Assembly: GCA_041648755.1 (NCBI GenBank)
Contig: JBAZOJ010000013.1
Location: forward strand, 1 to 29,476
From: JBAZOJ01 sp041648755
Lineage (GTDB): Bacteria; Planctomycetota; B143-G9
Length of the DNA stretch: 29,476 nucleotides
Direction of reading: 5' to 3'
The notes beneath the pieces are model-generated. The model did not search any database and had not been told where the DNA came from. It saw only the letters and a list, made by a program, of their open reading frames with translations. The translations under genes and the position numbers were made by a program. Shown here piece after piece: positions 22,218 to 29,476 of the stretch (its first letter is position 1; every line of letters starts with the position of its first letter).

Positions 22218-22323
22218 GTGGAGACCTGGTGGCAGACTCCGAACTCAGAAGAGGCAAGGCATGGAATTCGCTCAACCTGTAATCCAAGTACCAGGCAAGA
22301 GGGTTCGATTCCCTCTCTCCACA
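22218..22323 (+). ncRNA. tRNA-like RNA with intact acceptor stem and T-arm, no D-arm
   Basis: A perfect 7-bp acceptor (GTGGAGA at 22218 with TCTCCAC at 22316) encloses a canonical T-arm (GAGGG, loop TTCGATT, CCCTC at 22299-22315). A discriminator A follows, then CCT instead of CCA. Directly after the 5' acceptor strand, CCTGGT (22225-22230) pairs with ACCAGG (22290-22295) just before the T-arm, which takes the place of a normal D-arm and anticodon layout and recalls the acceptor/P2/T-arm organisation of tmRNA. The 59 nt enclosed include a CTCAGAA loop-like stretch but no good 5-bp anticodon stem, and there is a possible TGGA/TCCA hairpin. It may be a degenerate tRNA or a specialised tRNA-like RNA. 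It lies about 240 bp upstream of the TIR gene, same strand. Confidence 0.5.
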
Positions 22324-22559
22324 CCTATTGAAACGGATGGAGAGGCGCACCCCAAACGGTCAGTCCTTGAAATCCTTTGCGACATATTCTGGATCAGATT
22401 CCGGAAGGAAGTGTCCCCGATGAATTCTCAAGGCGAGGTCACGGACTGCAAGACCAAGGTGCTTGTGTCATGCTGCATGCACAGGTTGGCTTTTCGCGAA
22501 GTTGTCGGCGCATGGAAGAAGGACCTGAATGCAAGCACTCATCAAGAGCTAAGGCGGGG

Positions 22560-24848
22560 GTGACAGTGAATCATATTTTCATCTCTCATGCACGGGCAGA
22601 CTCGGAAATCGCTCTGCAATTCTACAATGATCTCCGCAATGCAGGTCACGAGCCGCGTATCGACCTAACGGAACTAAGACTGGGTGATGATGCGATTAGC
22701 TTCATGAACGAAGGAATCGCGGATGCGAAAGTGGTCATCATCCTGTACTCCAAGCACACACCTGACGCTACTTGGCAAAAATCAGAAATTGCCGGGGCTC
22801 TTTGGCACGAGGCCGAACAGAAGGGCGCAAGGTGTATTGTCGTTCGGCTTGACGAGACGGAGTTGCTTCCACTCTTGGGGAAAAAGGCATACTGCACATT
22901 AGAACCTGATGGCAGGAACTACCAGGAGGTTCTTGAACAGATTTGCAGGGATCTTATGCCTCCTAAGACCGCTTCGTCGGTTTGGGTGGATGCTTTCCAA
23001 CCTGGCTCCCACAATCCCTTTCGTCGCGTGCGAGCAGAGTTCTTTGATGATGTCCCGAATCTCCTCGCCAAGGCGTTTGCCCCTCCCGACGAATGGAAAA
23101 TGAGTGCGCTGGAGGAGATGAAGCCCTGTTTTCTAGAGGGTCCAAGAGGGACTGGGAAGTCCATGCTGCTTGCGGCGTTGCGCGCGCGCAATCTGGCATC
23201 CCGAAAGGGACGCGAAGCAATCGGCAGTCTCTTCGGCTTCTACCTGAAGCTCTCAAGAGGTGCGGTCTGCAATGCGGGCGTCTTTACCGCCCAAACCGCT
23301 GACACTCTTCCGCTGCCGATGGAGGAGATGGTCCAAATCGCGGATGCCTTCTCGCAAGAAATGCTGCTGTGCCTCCTTGAAAGCCTGTTCTCAGAGATCA
23401 GGTTTTGTGTCAAGGAAAAACATCTGACCTGCGATACGCATAGTGAATGCGCTCTTGCGGCCGGAGTGTACAAGAGAGTGCGCGGGCTTGTGGCTCCTAC
23501 GCAGATGGGCTTTGATGGTCTGCTGGAGGAACTAGCGGATCTGCACCGCGAACTCGCCAATTTCACTCGTCGGAGGTTCATTTACCGCGAAGTCGTGCCA
23601 GTTCCGGTTGCTGTCTTGGACATCGACACATTGAAGGACATCCTCCGCTTCATTAAGCAGACACTCCCAAGCCTCTGCAACTGCTTGTTTGCAGTCTTAC
23701 TTGATGAGTACGAGAATCTTCTCCCATTTCAACAGAGAGTTGCCAACGGGCTGGTCAAGCTTGCCGCTCCGGATTTTACGGTGAAGGTGGCCAAGAAGCT
23801 CGGAGCCGATGAAGTGTCGGGAACGACGACGGGGCAGGAGCTTCAAGAGATACACGACTATAACCGAGTGCCCTTGGTCTATGACGTGGAGGTCCCCCGA
23901 CAACTTAGACAGTATGGTGACTTGCTGAAGGGAATATCGGAGAGGCTTCTGGCTAATGCTGGCAGGCCAGGCTGCAACGTCGAGGATCTTCTCCCGCGGG
24001 CGTCAGAAAGCGAAGTCGATCGTGGGGATTTGCTTGAGGAAGTCGCCAAGCTCCACAGACTCAGTGTCGGAGAGCTTGAGAGCCTTCCGCCTGATCAAAG
24101 GAATGAGAAGATCACCTATTATTCGGAGGCAGCGATCTACCGCGTCCTTTATGGGCGAAGAGGTCGCCAAAAAGATAAGGCCTTCAGCGGCTTTGACGAC
24201 ATTACGTTCCTGAGTTCTGGTGTCATCCGGTACTTCATGGAAATTCTGGGGGTGGCCTACCATTTGCAGCACGTTGAGAGTGTTCCCTCGAACGTCCCGG
24301 TCAGACTTGCACCCGAAATACAGACCCAGGCGGTTCATATTGTGTCTCAGCACTATTTGACTACGTTGAGCCGAAACGTAGAGGTGTACGGCGAACGCCT
24401 CAAATACTATGTTCTTGAACTCGGTGACTGCATACGTCACAAACTGCTCCACCATACGAGCGAACCCGAAGCCGCGAGGCTTACGATTGAGGATCCCGAA
24501 AACTTGGGGGCCACCCGATTCTTAGAAATGCAGAAGGTCATTTCTATTGGGGTGCGCGAAGGAGTGTTCCAGACTCGAGAGGGACGGCCAGCCTTCAAAC
24601 CCAAGCACTTGTCCGATCCGCAGCCGGTAGAAATGAGCATCTGCCGCATCTATGCTCCTGTCCTTCAGATCAGTCCTCGGCATCGCTGGAGAACAAGCCT
24701 GACGTGCGACGAACTATTGGATCTCTGGGAGGCCAGAACCCGAGCGAAGACGAAGCGATCTCTCCTTCGCAAGCTGGTGAAGCCCGCAGGAACGGTTACC
24801 CCAGTTAAGCCACCGCAGAACCTGGACTTTGAGGATGTCGGCCGATGA
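22560..24848 (+). CDS. TIR-domain ATPase, probable antiphage NADase sensor
   Basis: This protein is about 762 residues long. Residues 1-135 are a TIR domain: it opens NHIFISHARADSEIALQFY, with RIDLTELRLGDD, VVIILYSKHT and the putative catalytic Glu in TWQKSEIAGAL (about residue 76). A P-loop ATPase follows, with Walker A EGPRGTGKSMLL at about 193-203 and Walker B LFAVLLDEYENLL at about 381, the ORC/AAA-like form. The remaining 380 or so residues are helical and contain no named motif. TIR domains of this type cleave NAD+ when a sensor domain oligomerises. GTG 22560 has AAGG 5 nt upstream; GTG 22566 is almost as good. The frame is open back to 22377, but that part looks unlike protein. The stop overlaps the next start (ATGA), so an operon is likely. 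Confidence 0.82.
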   Translation: MTVNHIFISHARADSEIALQFYNDLRNAGHEPRIDLTELRLGDDAISFMNEGIADAKVVIILYSKHTPDATWQKSEIAGALWHEAEQKGARCIVVRLDETELLPLLGKKAYCTLEPDGRNYQEVLEQICRDLMPPKTASSVWVDAFQPGSHNPFRRVRAEFFDDVPNLLAKAFAPPDEWKMSALEEMKPCFLEGPRGTGKSMLLAALRARNLASRKGREAIGSLFGFYLKLSRGAVCNAGVFTAQTADTLPLPMEEMVQIADAFSQEMLLCLLESLFSEIRFCVKEKHLTCDTHSECALAAGVYKRVRGLVAPTQMGFDGLLEELADLHRELANFTRRRFIYREVVPVPVAVLDIDTLKDILRFIKQTLPSLCNCLFAVLLDEYENLLPFQQRVANGLVKLAAPDFTVKVAKKLGADEVSGTTTGQELQEIHDYNRVPLVYDVEVPRQLRQYGDLLKGISERLLANAGRPGCNVEDLLPRASESEVDRGDLLEEVAKLHRLSVGELESLPPDQRNEKITYYSEAAIYRVLYGRRGRQKDKAFSGFDDITFLSSGVIRYFMEILGVAYHLQHVESVPSNVPVRLAPEIQTQAVHIVSQHYLTTLSRNVEVYGERLKYYVLELGDCIRHKLLHHTSEPEAARLTIEDPENLGATRFLEMQKVISIGVREGVFQTREGRPAFKPKHLSDPQPVEMSICRIYAPVLQISPRHRWRTSLTCDELLDLWEARTRAKTKRSLLRKLVKPAGTVTPVKPPQNLDFEDVGR

Positions 24849-25792
24849 AGAAGCACCTGTCTCCGGCGATGCTACCGAATGGAGCCCTCTTGATCTCCTG
24901 TTCGAGCCACGAAGAACGGTGCGAGGGGTTGGCCCGTCGAAAGGGCATATGGCAACCTGGCTCAGTGGTTCTTTTTCATTACGACGACGAGAATCGCAAG
25001 CGGGAAGAGCGACATGAGTTCCTTACGAAGGCTTTCTCAACTGGTTCGCGTCGACCTGTCGACCTACCTTTCGTCGAGCGCAATGCGGCCGCAAGCTTCC
25101 ATGCTAACATGCAGGTCTTAGATGCTGCAATTAGAGACACCGGGAGTGGCTCAATAGTACTCGACATTTCTGTACTCACCAAGCGGCATCTCCTTATGAT
25201 ACTGCACTGGCTTGACGATCGCGACCTGTGGGATCGCCTGTGGATCGTGTACTGTGAGCCCGGAGACTATGTTGTGACCGAGTATGTTCCCTTGTCATTT
25301 GGGATAGCGAACATCGACCAGATACCAGGCTTTTCTGCGTCACCCGATATGAGCAGAGCGCTTCGCCTTGCTATTTTCCTTGGATACGAGGGCGACCGGG
25401 CGCTGGCCACCTACGAGAGCATTCAGCCGATGGAAACAAGGTTGGTCATTCCCGACCCTCCTTACAGACCGGAGTGGAATGGCCGGACGGAAGCCCTAAA
25501 CCGCGATCTGATCAAGTTGGTCGGGGAGGGCTCCATTGTGAGAGTTGACGCTGTTGACCCGGAGAGCTCTCTCGCGGGCTTGCGCGAGTGTTTTGGGCCA
25601 GAAGCATTAAGGACAGTCTATTCAAAAGTTGTCTGTCCTCTGGGAACAAAGCCTCAGGCGGTTGGTATCTACATGTACGTGAGAGCCTGCACTGACCCTC
25701 CCGCTCTTGTCTACGCAAGCCCGTTGCGGCACAACCATGCGTTCTACTCCCGTGGCATAGGCGAGTCATGGATTCTGAAAGAGCCGCTATGA
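24845..25792 (+). CDS. Unrecognised soluble protein in the TIR cassette, possible Rossmann-like sensor
   Basis: I do not recognise this 315-residue protein. It starts with ATGA overlap on the TIR-ATPase gene and ends in an ATGA overlap with the methyltransferase gene, so it is clearly a cassette member. It opens with LISCSSHEERCEGLARR, then has alternating strands and helices such as SIVLDISVLTKRHLLMILHWL, LWIVYCEPGDYV, and a distinctive FLGYEGDRALATYESIQP followed by PPYRPEWNGRTEALNRDL. The pattern of a hydrophobic strand ending in Asp and then a polar turn resembles Rossmannoid ligand sensors, but no known signature is complete. No membrane segment and no metal cluster are visible. I infer a sensor or regulatory role for the TIR ATPase without proof. 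Confidence 0.75.
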   Translation: MKKHLSPAMLPNGALLISCSSHEERCEGLARRKGIWQPGSVVLFHYDDENRKREERHEFLTKAFSTGSRRPVDLPFVERNAAASFHANMQVLDAAIRDTGSGSIVLDISVLTKRHLLMILHWLDDRDLWDRLWIVYCEPGDYVVTEYVPLSFGIANIDQIPGFSASPDMSRALRLAIFLGYEGDRALATYESIQPMETRLVIPDPPYRPEWNGRTEALNRDLIKLVGEGSIVRVDAVDPESSLAGLRECFGPEALRTVYSKVVCPLGTKPQAVGIYMYVRACTDPPALVYASPLRHNHAFYSRGIGESWILKEPL

Positions 25793-26970
25793 ACCCGAGA
25801 GTCCCAACAAGGCTGGATCGGTATCCAGCGAAGATGGTATCGCACTTGGCGGAATGTCTCATCGACAGGTATGCGGCCGGATGCGAGAACCTGCTCGATC
25901 CCTTCTGCGGGTCTGGCGCGATCCTGTCCGCGGGATCCCATCGTGGCGTCCCTGTCACGGGATATGATGTCAACCCTTATGCAGTGTTACTATCCAGCGT
26001 GAAGTTGGAAGGGTTTTGTCCGGAGGAAGCTGAGCGACTTCGCCAGGACCTTACCCAGATTGCTTCCACGGAAAGCAGAAGTCTGCCAATCGCTTGGAAT
26101 GCAAAAGACTACTGGTTCACCCCAGCGACTTTGGCCAAGTATGAGCGATTGAGGTCTGCTGCACGCGATCTCAACTTGATCGGGACTCGAGCAGGAAGGG
26201 CGGTTCTGCTTTCCTTGGCATTGTCTGTTCGTCTGTGTTCCAGAGCTGACCAAAGGAGCCCCAAGCCCTTCATTTCAAAGCGTGCAATAAGAGAGCGCGG
26301 CGGCAAGCACTTCGACCCGTTTCTGCAGGTAGGCAGACTACTGAAAGAGCTTTCAACCTTGTATGGCAGGGAAGAAGAACCCGCCAAATCTACAAGGGTG
26401 TTCTGCGTCGATCTGACAACGCAGCACGCGCCAACTTGTCAGCAGGGATATTCCCACGTCATCACGTCCCCCCCGTACCTCAACGCTCAAGACTACTTTC
26501 GGAATTTCAAGTTGGAGCTGAATATCCTTGAGGGCGTAATGCCTTTCGAGGTTAACAACCTGCGGAACCGGTTTATTGGCACCGAACGCGGCAAGTTGAT
26601 GGCAGATACTCCACTGTCAGAGGTTGACGAGCATCGCAGACTGGTGCCGGGACTCAAAGAACTCGCCGCTTCCTCTCCTCGCCATGCCGCAGTAGCCCAT
26701 CGCTACTTCCACGATATGGGCAGGGCAATCAAGACCATGAGCGTCATTGTAAGAACGAACGGCACCTGCGTTATCGTCTGCGGGGACAATCTTGTTGGCG
26801 GATTGCACATCAAGACGTGGGAGGCACTCAACTCCCTGATGGAGCGCAATGGATTTGCACAGTTCGATAGCTTCTCTGACACAATCCAGAACCGGATGGT
26901 TCCTCCGACAAGAAAGGGCCATAAAGGGCTCATCAAGGAAGAGCACGTGACTGCCTTTCGGCGACTGTGA
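25789..26970 (+). CDS. DNA methyltransferase (amino-methylating, DPFxGSG/SPPY type)
   Basis: This protein is about 393 residues long. Motif I is LLDPFCGSGAIL at about 35-46 and the catalytic motif IV is ITSPPYLNAQDY at about 224, the form of N4-cytosine or N6-adenine methyltransferases. The order I before IV is seen. The start RLDRYPAKMVSHLAE resembles the PAK-type N-terminal motif of such enzymes. A region of about 180 residues lies between the motifs. The start at 25789 is chosen because it gives an ATGA overlap with the preceding gene; ATG 25768 would lie deeper inside that gene. No restriction endonuclease is next to it. It could mark self DNA for the TIR system or modify phage DNA, but the target site is unknown. 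Confidence 0.85.
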   Translation: MNPRVPTRLDRYPAKMVSHLAECLIDRYAAGCENLLDPFCGSGAILSAGSHRGVPVTGYDVNPYAVLLSSVKLEGFCPEEAERLRQDLTQIASTESRSLPIAWNAKDYWFTPATLAKYERLRSAARDLNLIGTRAGRAVLLSLALSVRLCSRADQRSPKPFISKRAIRERGGKHFDPFLQVGRLLKELSTLYGREEEPAKSTRVFCVDLTTQHAPTCQQGYSHVITSPPYLNAQDYFRNFKLELNILEGVMPFEVNNLRNRFIGTERGKLMADTPLSEVDEHRRLVPGLKELAASSPRHAAVAHRYFHDMGRAIKTMSVIVRTNGTCVIVCGDNLVGGLHIKTWEALNSLMERNGFAQFDSFSDTIQNRMVPPTRKGHKGLIKEEHVTAFRRL

Positions 26971-27085
26971 GCATGAGCATGCTTCTTCGGTTGTCTAAAG
27001 TAGCACTCCGTTTCGTCTCTGAAGTGCCAACGGTAGGTCACAGTTTCGCGACAGTAGGAATTCAGCGACATCGGGAGGCATAACC

Positions 27086-28153
27086 ATGGACATCAATCAA
27101 CTCCTGTTAGAACTGACCGTAAGGAAGACCCCTGCCGACCCCTACGGAACAGACCTTACTTATGAGTACGGGTCCAGCCGCCGGGAAATCGAGGGATTTC
27201 TGATTGGCAGGATGCCCTTCGATAATCGTCAGCAGAGGGCAATCGAGATCATCGAGGGGATCATGACTTTGCATGGCAAGCAACGTCTCTTGCAGCAGGT
27301 GGCTTTGCTTGCTCAAGTCGAACGTGGAATCCGTGCACTTCAACCATACGTCCGCGATCATGTGGTGCATGCTCTCCTGAGTTTTCTGCTGGGCATCCTG
27401 CTGAACGAAGACTACCTTCAGCACCCGCAAACGTTGTTGGACTTCAAGTGGAGGCTTGCCGGACTCCTGCACGATGTGGCGTATCCCATGGAGGTTGCCG
27501 CGAACATTGCTGAGCCCTTTACGAGGGGAATCAACGATATCAAACGACAACTCGGGGTGAACGCACCAGACATACATGCCAATATCGATCTTAAGGCCCT
27601 ATCTACTCTACAGAATGGTGTCAACGGATTCAGGCTGATTCAGGCACGGTTGGATCAATGGGAACTGGACATTGATGCCGCGTGCGAGTACGAGTCATCG
27701 GTCAGAAGTGGCAAAGCTTGCCACGGGATGTTGGGTGCGCTGGCCATCCTGTACGTGATCGACCTAATGTATCAGAAGTACAACCCAAAGAGGGAGCTCA
27801 GACCTATCTACCTTGAAGACAACACCGACTGGAACCAGCAGCACTTCGAGGATGATGTCGTAACCGCGTGCTCTGCAATTTTCCTGCACAATCTGCCTCC
27901 CCACTGCTTTGCTGGGGCGAAGATTACTCGTACGAGGGCGCCTTTGGCTTTTCTCCTCAAGCTATCGGATTGCCTGCAAGAGTGGGAAAGACCCAAGCAC
28001 GATCATCCTAACGGGTGGCCTTCGGACCGTTTCGATATCGAGGTCAATGCTGGCGGTGTGAAGCTGTATGCCGCCATTGACGAGGCCAGGAAATCGAAAA
28101 TGAGGCAGGACATCGCCGGGTGCCTCGATGCGCCTGATGTGCAGATCATCTGA
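27086..28153 (+). CDS. HD-domain protein, putative metal-dependent phosphohydrolase
   Basis: This 355-residue protein begins 115 bp after the methyltransferase gene with GGGAGG 8 nt upstream of the ATG. HD-type residues are visible: His in RDHVVHALLSFLL (about 92-95), the His-Asp pair in LAGLLHDVAYPME (about 129), His in KACHGMLGALAIL, His in AIFLHNLPPHC and Asp in LLKLSDCLQEWER (about 294). This spacing is that of HD hydrolases, though the insert between motifs is longer than in simple nucleotidases. The substrate is unknown. Same strand and position after the TIR/methyltransferase genes suggest that it belongs to the cassette. Such enzymes may degrade nucleotides or remove signals in phage defence, but that is an inference here. 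Confidence 0.72.
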   Translation: MDINQLLLELTVRKTPADPYGTDLTYEYGSSRREIEGFLIGRMPFDNRQQRAIEIIEGIMTLHGKQRLLQQVALLAQVERGIRALQPYVRDHVVHALLSFLLGILLNEDYLQHPQTLLDFKWRLAGLLHDVAYPMEVAANIAEPFTRGINDIKRQLGVNAPDIHANIDLKALSTLQNGVNGFRLIQARLDQWELDIDAACEYESSVRSGKACHGMLGALAILYVIDLMYQKYNPKRELRPIYLEDNTDWNQQHFEDDVVTACSAIFLHNLPPHCFAGAKITRTRAPLAFLLKLSDCLQEWERPKHDHPNGWPSDRFDIEVNAGGVKLYAAIDEARKSKMRQDIAGCLDAPDVQII

Positions 28154-28288
28154 GAATGCCACCTTACGTTTGCATTCTCTGATCCCGAGCGTCTTCGAAC
28201 CGGTCAGACCGTTCGCTCAATCCTACTGACCCGAATTGGGTGCTGGAAGCAGGCTATCTAGCGCGATTTTCTTAGTTGCGTCTGTGGG

Positions 28289-28316
28289 AGGCTTAGCAGG
28301 GGGCCTAGTCTTTTTT
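28289..28316 (+). terminator. Weak terminator candidate between convergent genes
   Basis: AGGC (28289) can pair with GCCT (28303), and a run of six T follows at 28311-28316 after AGTC. The stem is short. The rest of 28154-28404, between the convergent HD and nucleotidyltransferase genes, shows only a GAATGC/GCATTC inverted repeat near 28154. Confidence 0.3.
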
Positions 28317-28404
28317 CCCTTAGTGTCCATTGGAGGGCGGGTCTGATCAGGACATGGGTAACACTTTCACAGCAATCCGTCAAGTTGAGCCGCAAGCGTT
28401 CCGC

Positions 28405-29175
28405 TCATGCCTCACTTCTATAGACATATACGCTTCGCAGCTTAGAAAGAACCGATTCCATGTTCTCGCTTCGTATCTCAAGAGCTTTCAGGTCCACCTC
28501 TTTGACCTCGTCTGCATCCAGGAAAGATCTCATGTCCTCGCGAATCCGGTTGGGTACTGCTGTCTTGAACGTAGGATCCATCACCCGGTAGAGCCGAAAC
28601 ACGTCGAGCTTGTGCTTCTTGATGTTGCCTTCATCAACGTGACGGCCCTCCTTCTTTTCCCGCGAGAGGTTCAGCCATGCCAGCGCCTTGAGGGGAATCA
28701 AGTGCTCGGCGTCAGCCACTGACAGGCCGTCAATAATCCTGATTCCGGCATGCAGAAAGTCGTAATAGACCTCACTCATGAGAATTGCCGACAGGCTCGA
28801 AAGATCATCGTCGTCTGCGGGGATCGGGGTAAGGACTGCGCCCTCGGGCAATTCGATCATTTCCGGCTTCCGGGCCAGCAGTTCCAACTGCTTTGGGTAA
28901 CTGCTGTCCGTGGGGTGCGAAAAACGGTAGTATCGCCTTCCGCCGGTTGCCTGCTGCTTCTTCTCGTATCCCCCCGCCCAGACGAACTGCCAGAATGCTC
29001 GCACAAATGAAGGATCGAGCACTTCCACGATCAGGACAATATCCAGGTCCTGCGTGGCACGGAACGGCAGACCAGCCTCATCCATTATTGTCTGGCAGGC
29101 AGTTCCGCCTATGAGCACATACTGGTCGGTATGCGCGCTGAAATGCTCCCGGAATCTGTCGAGCCCCCTTACCAT
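28405..29175 (-). CDS. AbiEii-like nucleotidyltransferase
   Basis: This 256-residue protein carries the minimal nucleotidyltransferase pattern: IGGTACQTIMDEAG followed by RATQDLDIVLIVE, where GGT and the Asp-x-Asp of DLD are the nucleotide and metal sites. A long C-terminal part has conserved helices (IPLKALAWLNLSREKKEG) as in AbiEii-type toxins and related enzymes that transfer nucleotides to tRNA or protein. The ATG overlaps the stop of the upstream gene by 7 bp, so the two form a pair like a type IV toxin-antitoxin system. It runs toward the HD gene and is convergent with it. Whether it is a toxin or has another target is not shown by sequence. Confidence 0.75.
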   Translation of the reverse strand: MVRGLDRFREHFSAHTDQYVLIGGTACQTIMDEAGLPFRATQDLDIVLIVEVLDPSFVRAFWQFVWAGGYEKKQQATGGRRYYRFSHPTDSSYPKQLELLARKPEMIELPEGAVLTPIPADDDDLSSLSAILMSEVYYDFLHAGIRIIDGLSVADAEHLIPLKALAWLNLSREKKEGRHVDEGNIKKHKLDVFRLYRVMDPTFKTAVPNRIREDMRSFLDADEVKEVDLKALEIRSENMESVLSKLRSVYVYRSEA

Positions 29176-29476
29176 TCCATGCCTCTCAGAAGAGAATCGA
29201 GGGCCGACTGGACCCTTTCGTCGGCGCTATCCCTCATTGCGAGGAAAAGAGACAAACGGTCCACTCTACCTTCTTTTGCGAAGAGGGCGGGGGAGTACTT
29301 CCAGATTTCGATCTCAAGACAACCTGGTTCGCGGATCGTGAGTTCGGAGATCTGTTCGTGCCGCGCCAGTACATTCCATTCATCGGCAGAGTAGGCAAGC
29401 ACCCGGTTCCCGGGTTCTGCGAGCATGGTGTAGTCGGCCAATGCACTTAACCCGGAGAGCAAACCACTTCCCGTTT
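29169..29476 (-). CDS. Partner of the nucleotidyltransferase, 5' part outside window
   Basis: The frame is open to the window edge, so the visible 100 or so residues are the C-terminal part of a longer protein. The TTG at 29462 is not a convincing start. The sequence includes LSGLSALADYTMLAEPGNRVLAYSAD, then a strand-rich stretch (LEIEIWKYSP) and a helical end (VDRLSLFLAMRDSADERVQSALDSLL). It overlaps the next gene by 7 bp. I recall similar proteins preceding AbiEii-like nucleotidyltransferases, where the partner acts as antitoxin or DNA-binding regulator. The DNA-binding part, if any, would lie outside this window. Confidence 0.6.
   Translation of the reverse strand, partial: TGSGLLSGLSALADYTMLAEPGNRVLAYSADEWNVLARHEQISELTIREPGCLEIEIWKYSPALFAKEGRVDRLSLFLAMRDSADERVQSALDSLLRGMEW

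Noticed and set aside
22245..22265. CTCAGAA in the tRNA-like RNA as a Leu (CAG) anticodon loop
   Set aside because: The bases on either side (CCGAA and GAGGC) do not form a 5-bp anticodon stem, and no D-arm is present, so a normal tRNA-Leu identity is not supported.
22060..22563. Plus-strand open frame of 167 codons with a membrane-like stretch before the TIR gene
   Set aside because: It runs through the 22055-22077 hairpin and the whole tRNA-like element, has no ribosome site at its start, and has no protein-like composition after the first third.

Overview
The window reads as a chromosomal segment of a GC-rich, anaerobic, hydrogen-metabolising bacterium. The evidence is a Rex-controlled operon for a trimeric NAD-linked, probably electron-bifurcating [FeFe] hydrogenase and its own H-cluster sensor kinase. 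The phylum cannot be fixed from sequence alone. The intergenic palindromes and the CACAGAGG-type spacer resemble what I recall from uncultivated bacterial lineages, but that is only an impression.

Layout. (1) 1-7345, minus strand: rex, hydC, hydB, hydA, an H-cluster histidine kinase, a receiver-domain regulator and the start of a second regulator. All are tightly coupled and transcribed from one promoter flanked by Rex-like palindromes. (2) 7639-9808, minus strand: a membrane-anchored protein of unknown function, followed after 6 nt by tRNA-Leu(GAG) and a terminator. (3) 9815-14592, plus strand: a PflX-type radical SAM protein, probably read from a leaderless transcript, then nadD, topA and a XerC/D recombinase as a housekeeping run. 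(4) 14593-20353: an accessory zone with several palindrome families. It holds a REP-associated transposase (RAYT), an array of 64-bp REP-like units (11 core copies), and a 1205-residue HNH-NACHT-HEAT protein that looks like an antiviral STAND ATPase. (5) 20207-22559: two small membrane proteins, a 36-residue glycine-rich protein with a good promoter, and a tRNA-like RNA. (6) 22560-28153: four co-directional genes encoding a TIR-domain ATPase, an unfamiliar soluble protein, a DNA methyltransferase and an HD-domain protein. (7) 28405-29476, minus strand: an AbiEii-like nucleotidyltransferase with a partial partner gene.

How it fits together. Rex would sense NADH/NAD+ and control the hydrogenase, while the H-cluster kinase and its regulators would report H2 or redox state. 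From about 15 kb onward the window is a defence island. The RAYT/REP system decorates and partly bounds the NACHT gene: the stop codons of both the RAYT and the NACHT gene lie in REP-type sequence, and the two genes share a duplicated promoter cassette. The strongest candidate for an undescribed system is the four-gene TIR-ATPase / unknown / methyltransferase / HD cassette. The tRNA-like RNA about 240 bp upstream of it is a further puzzle.
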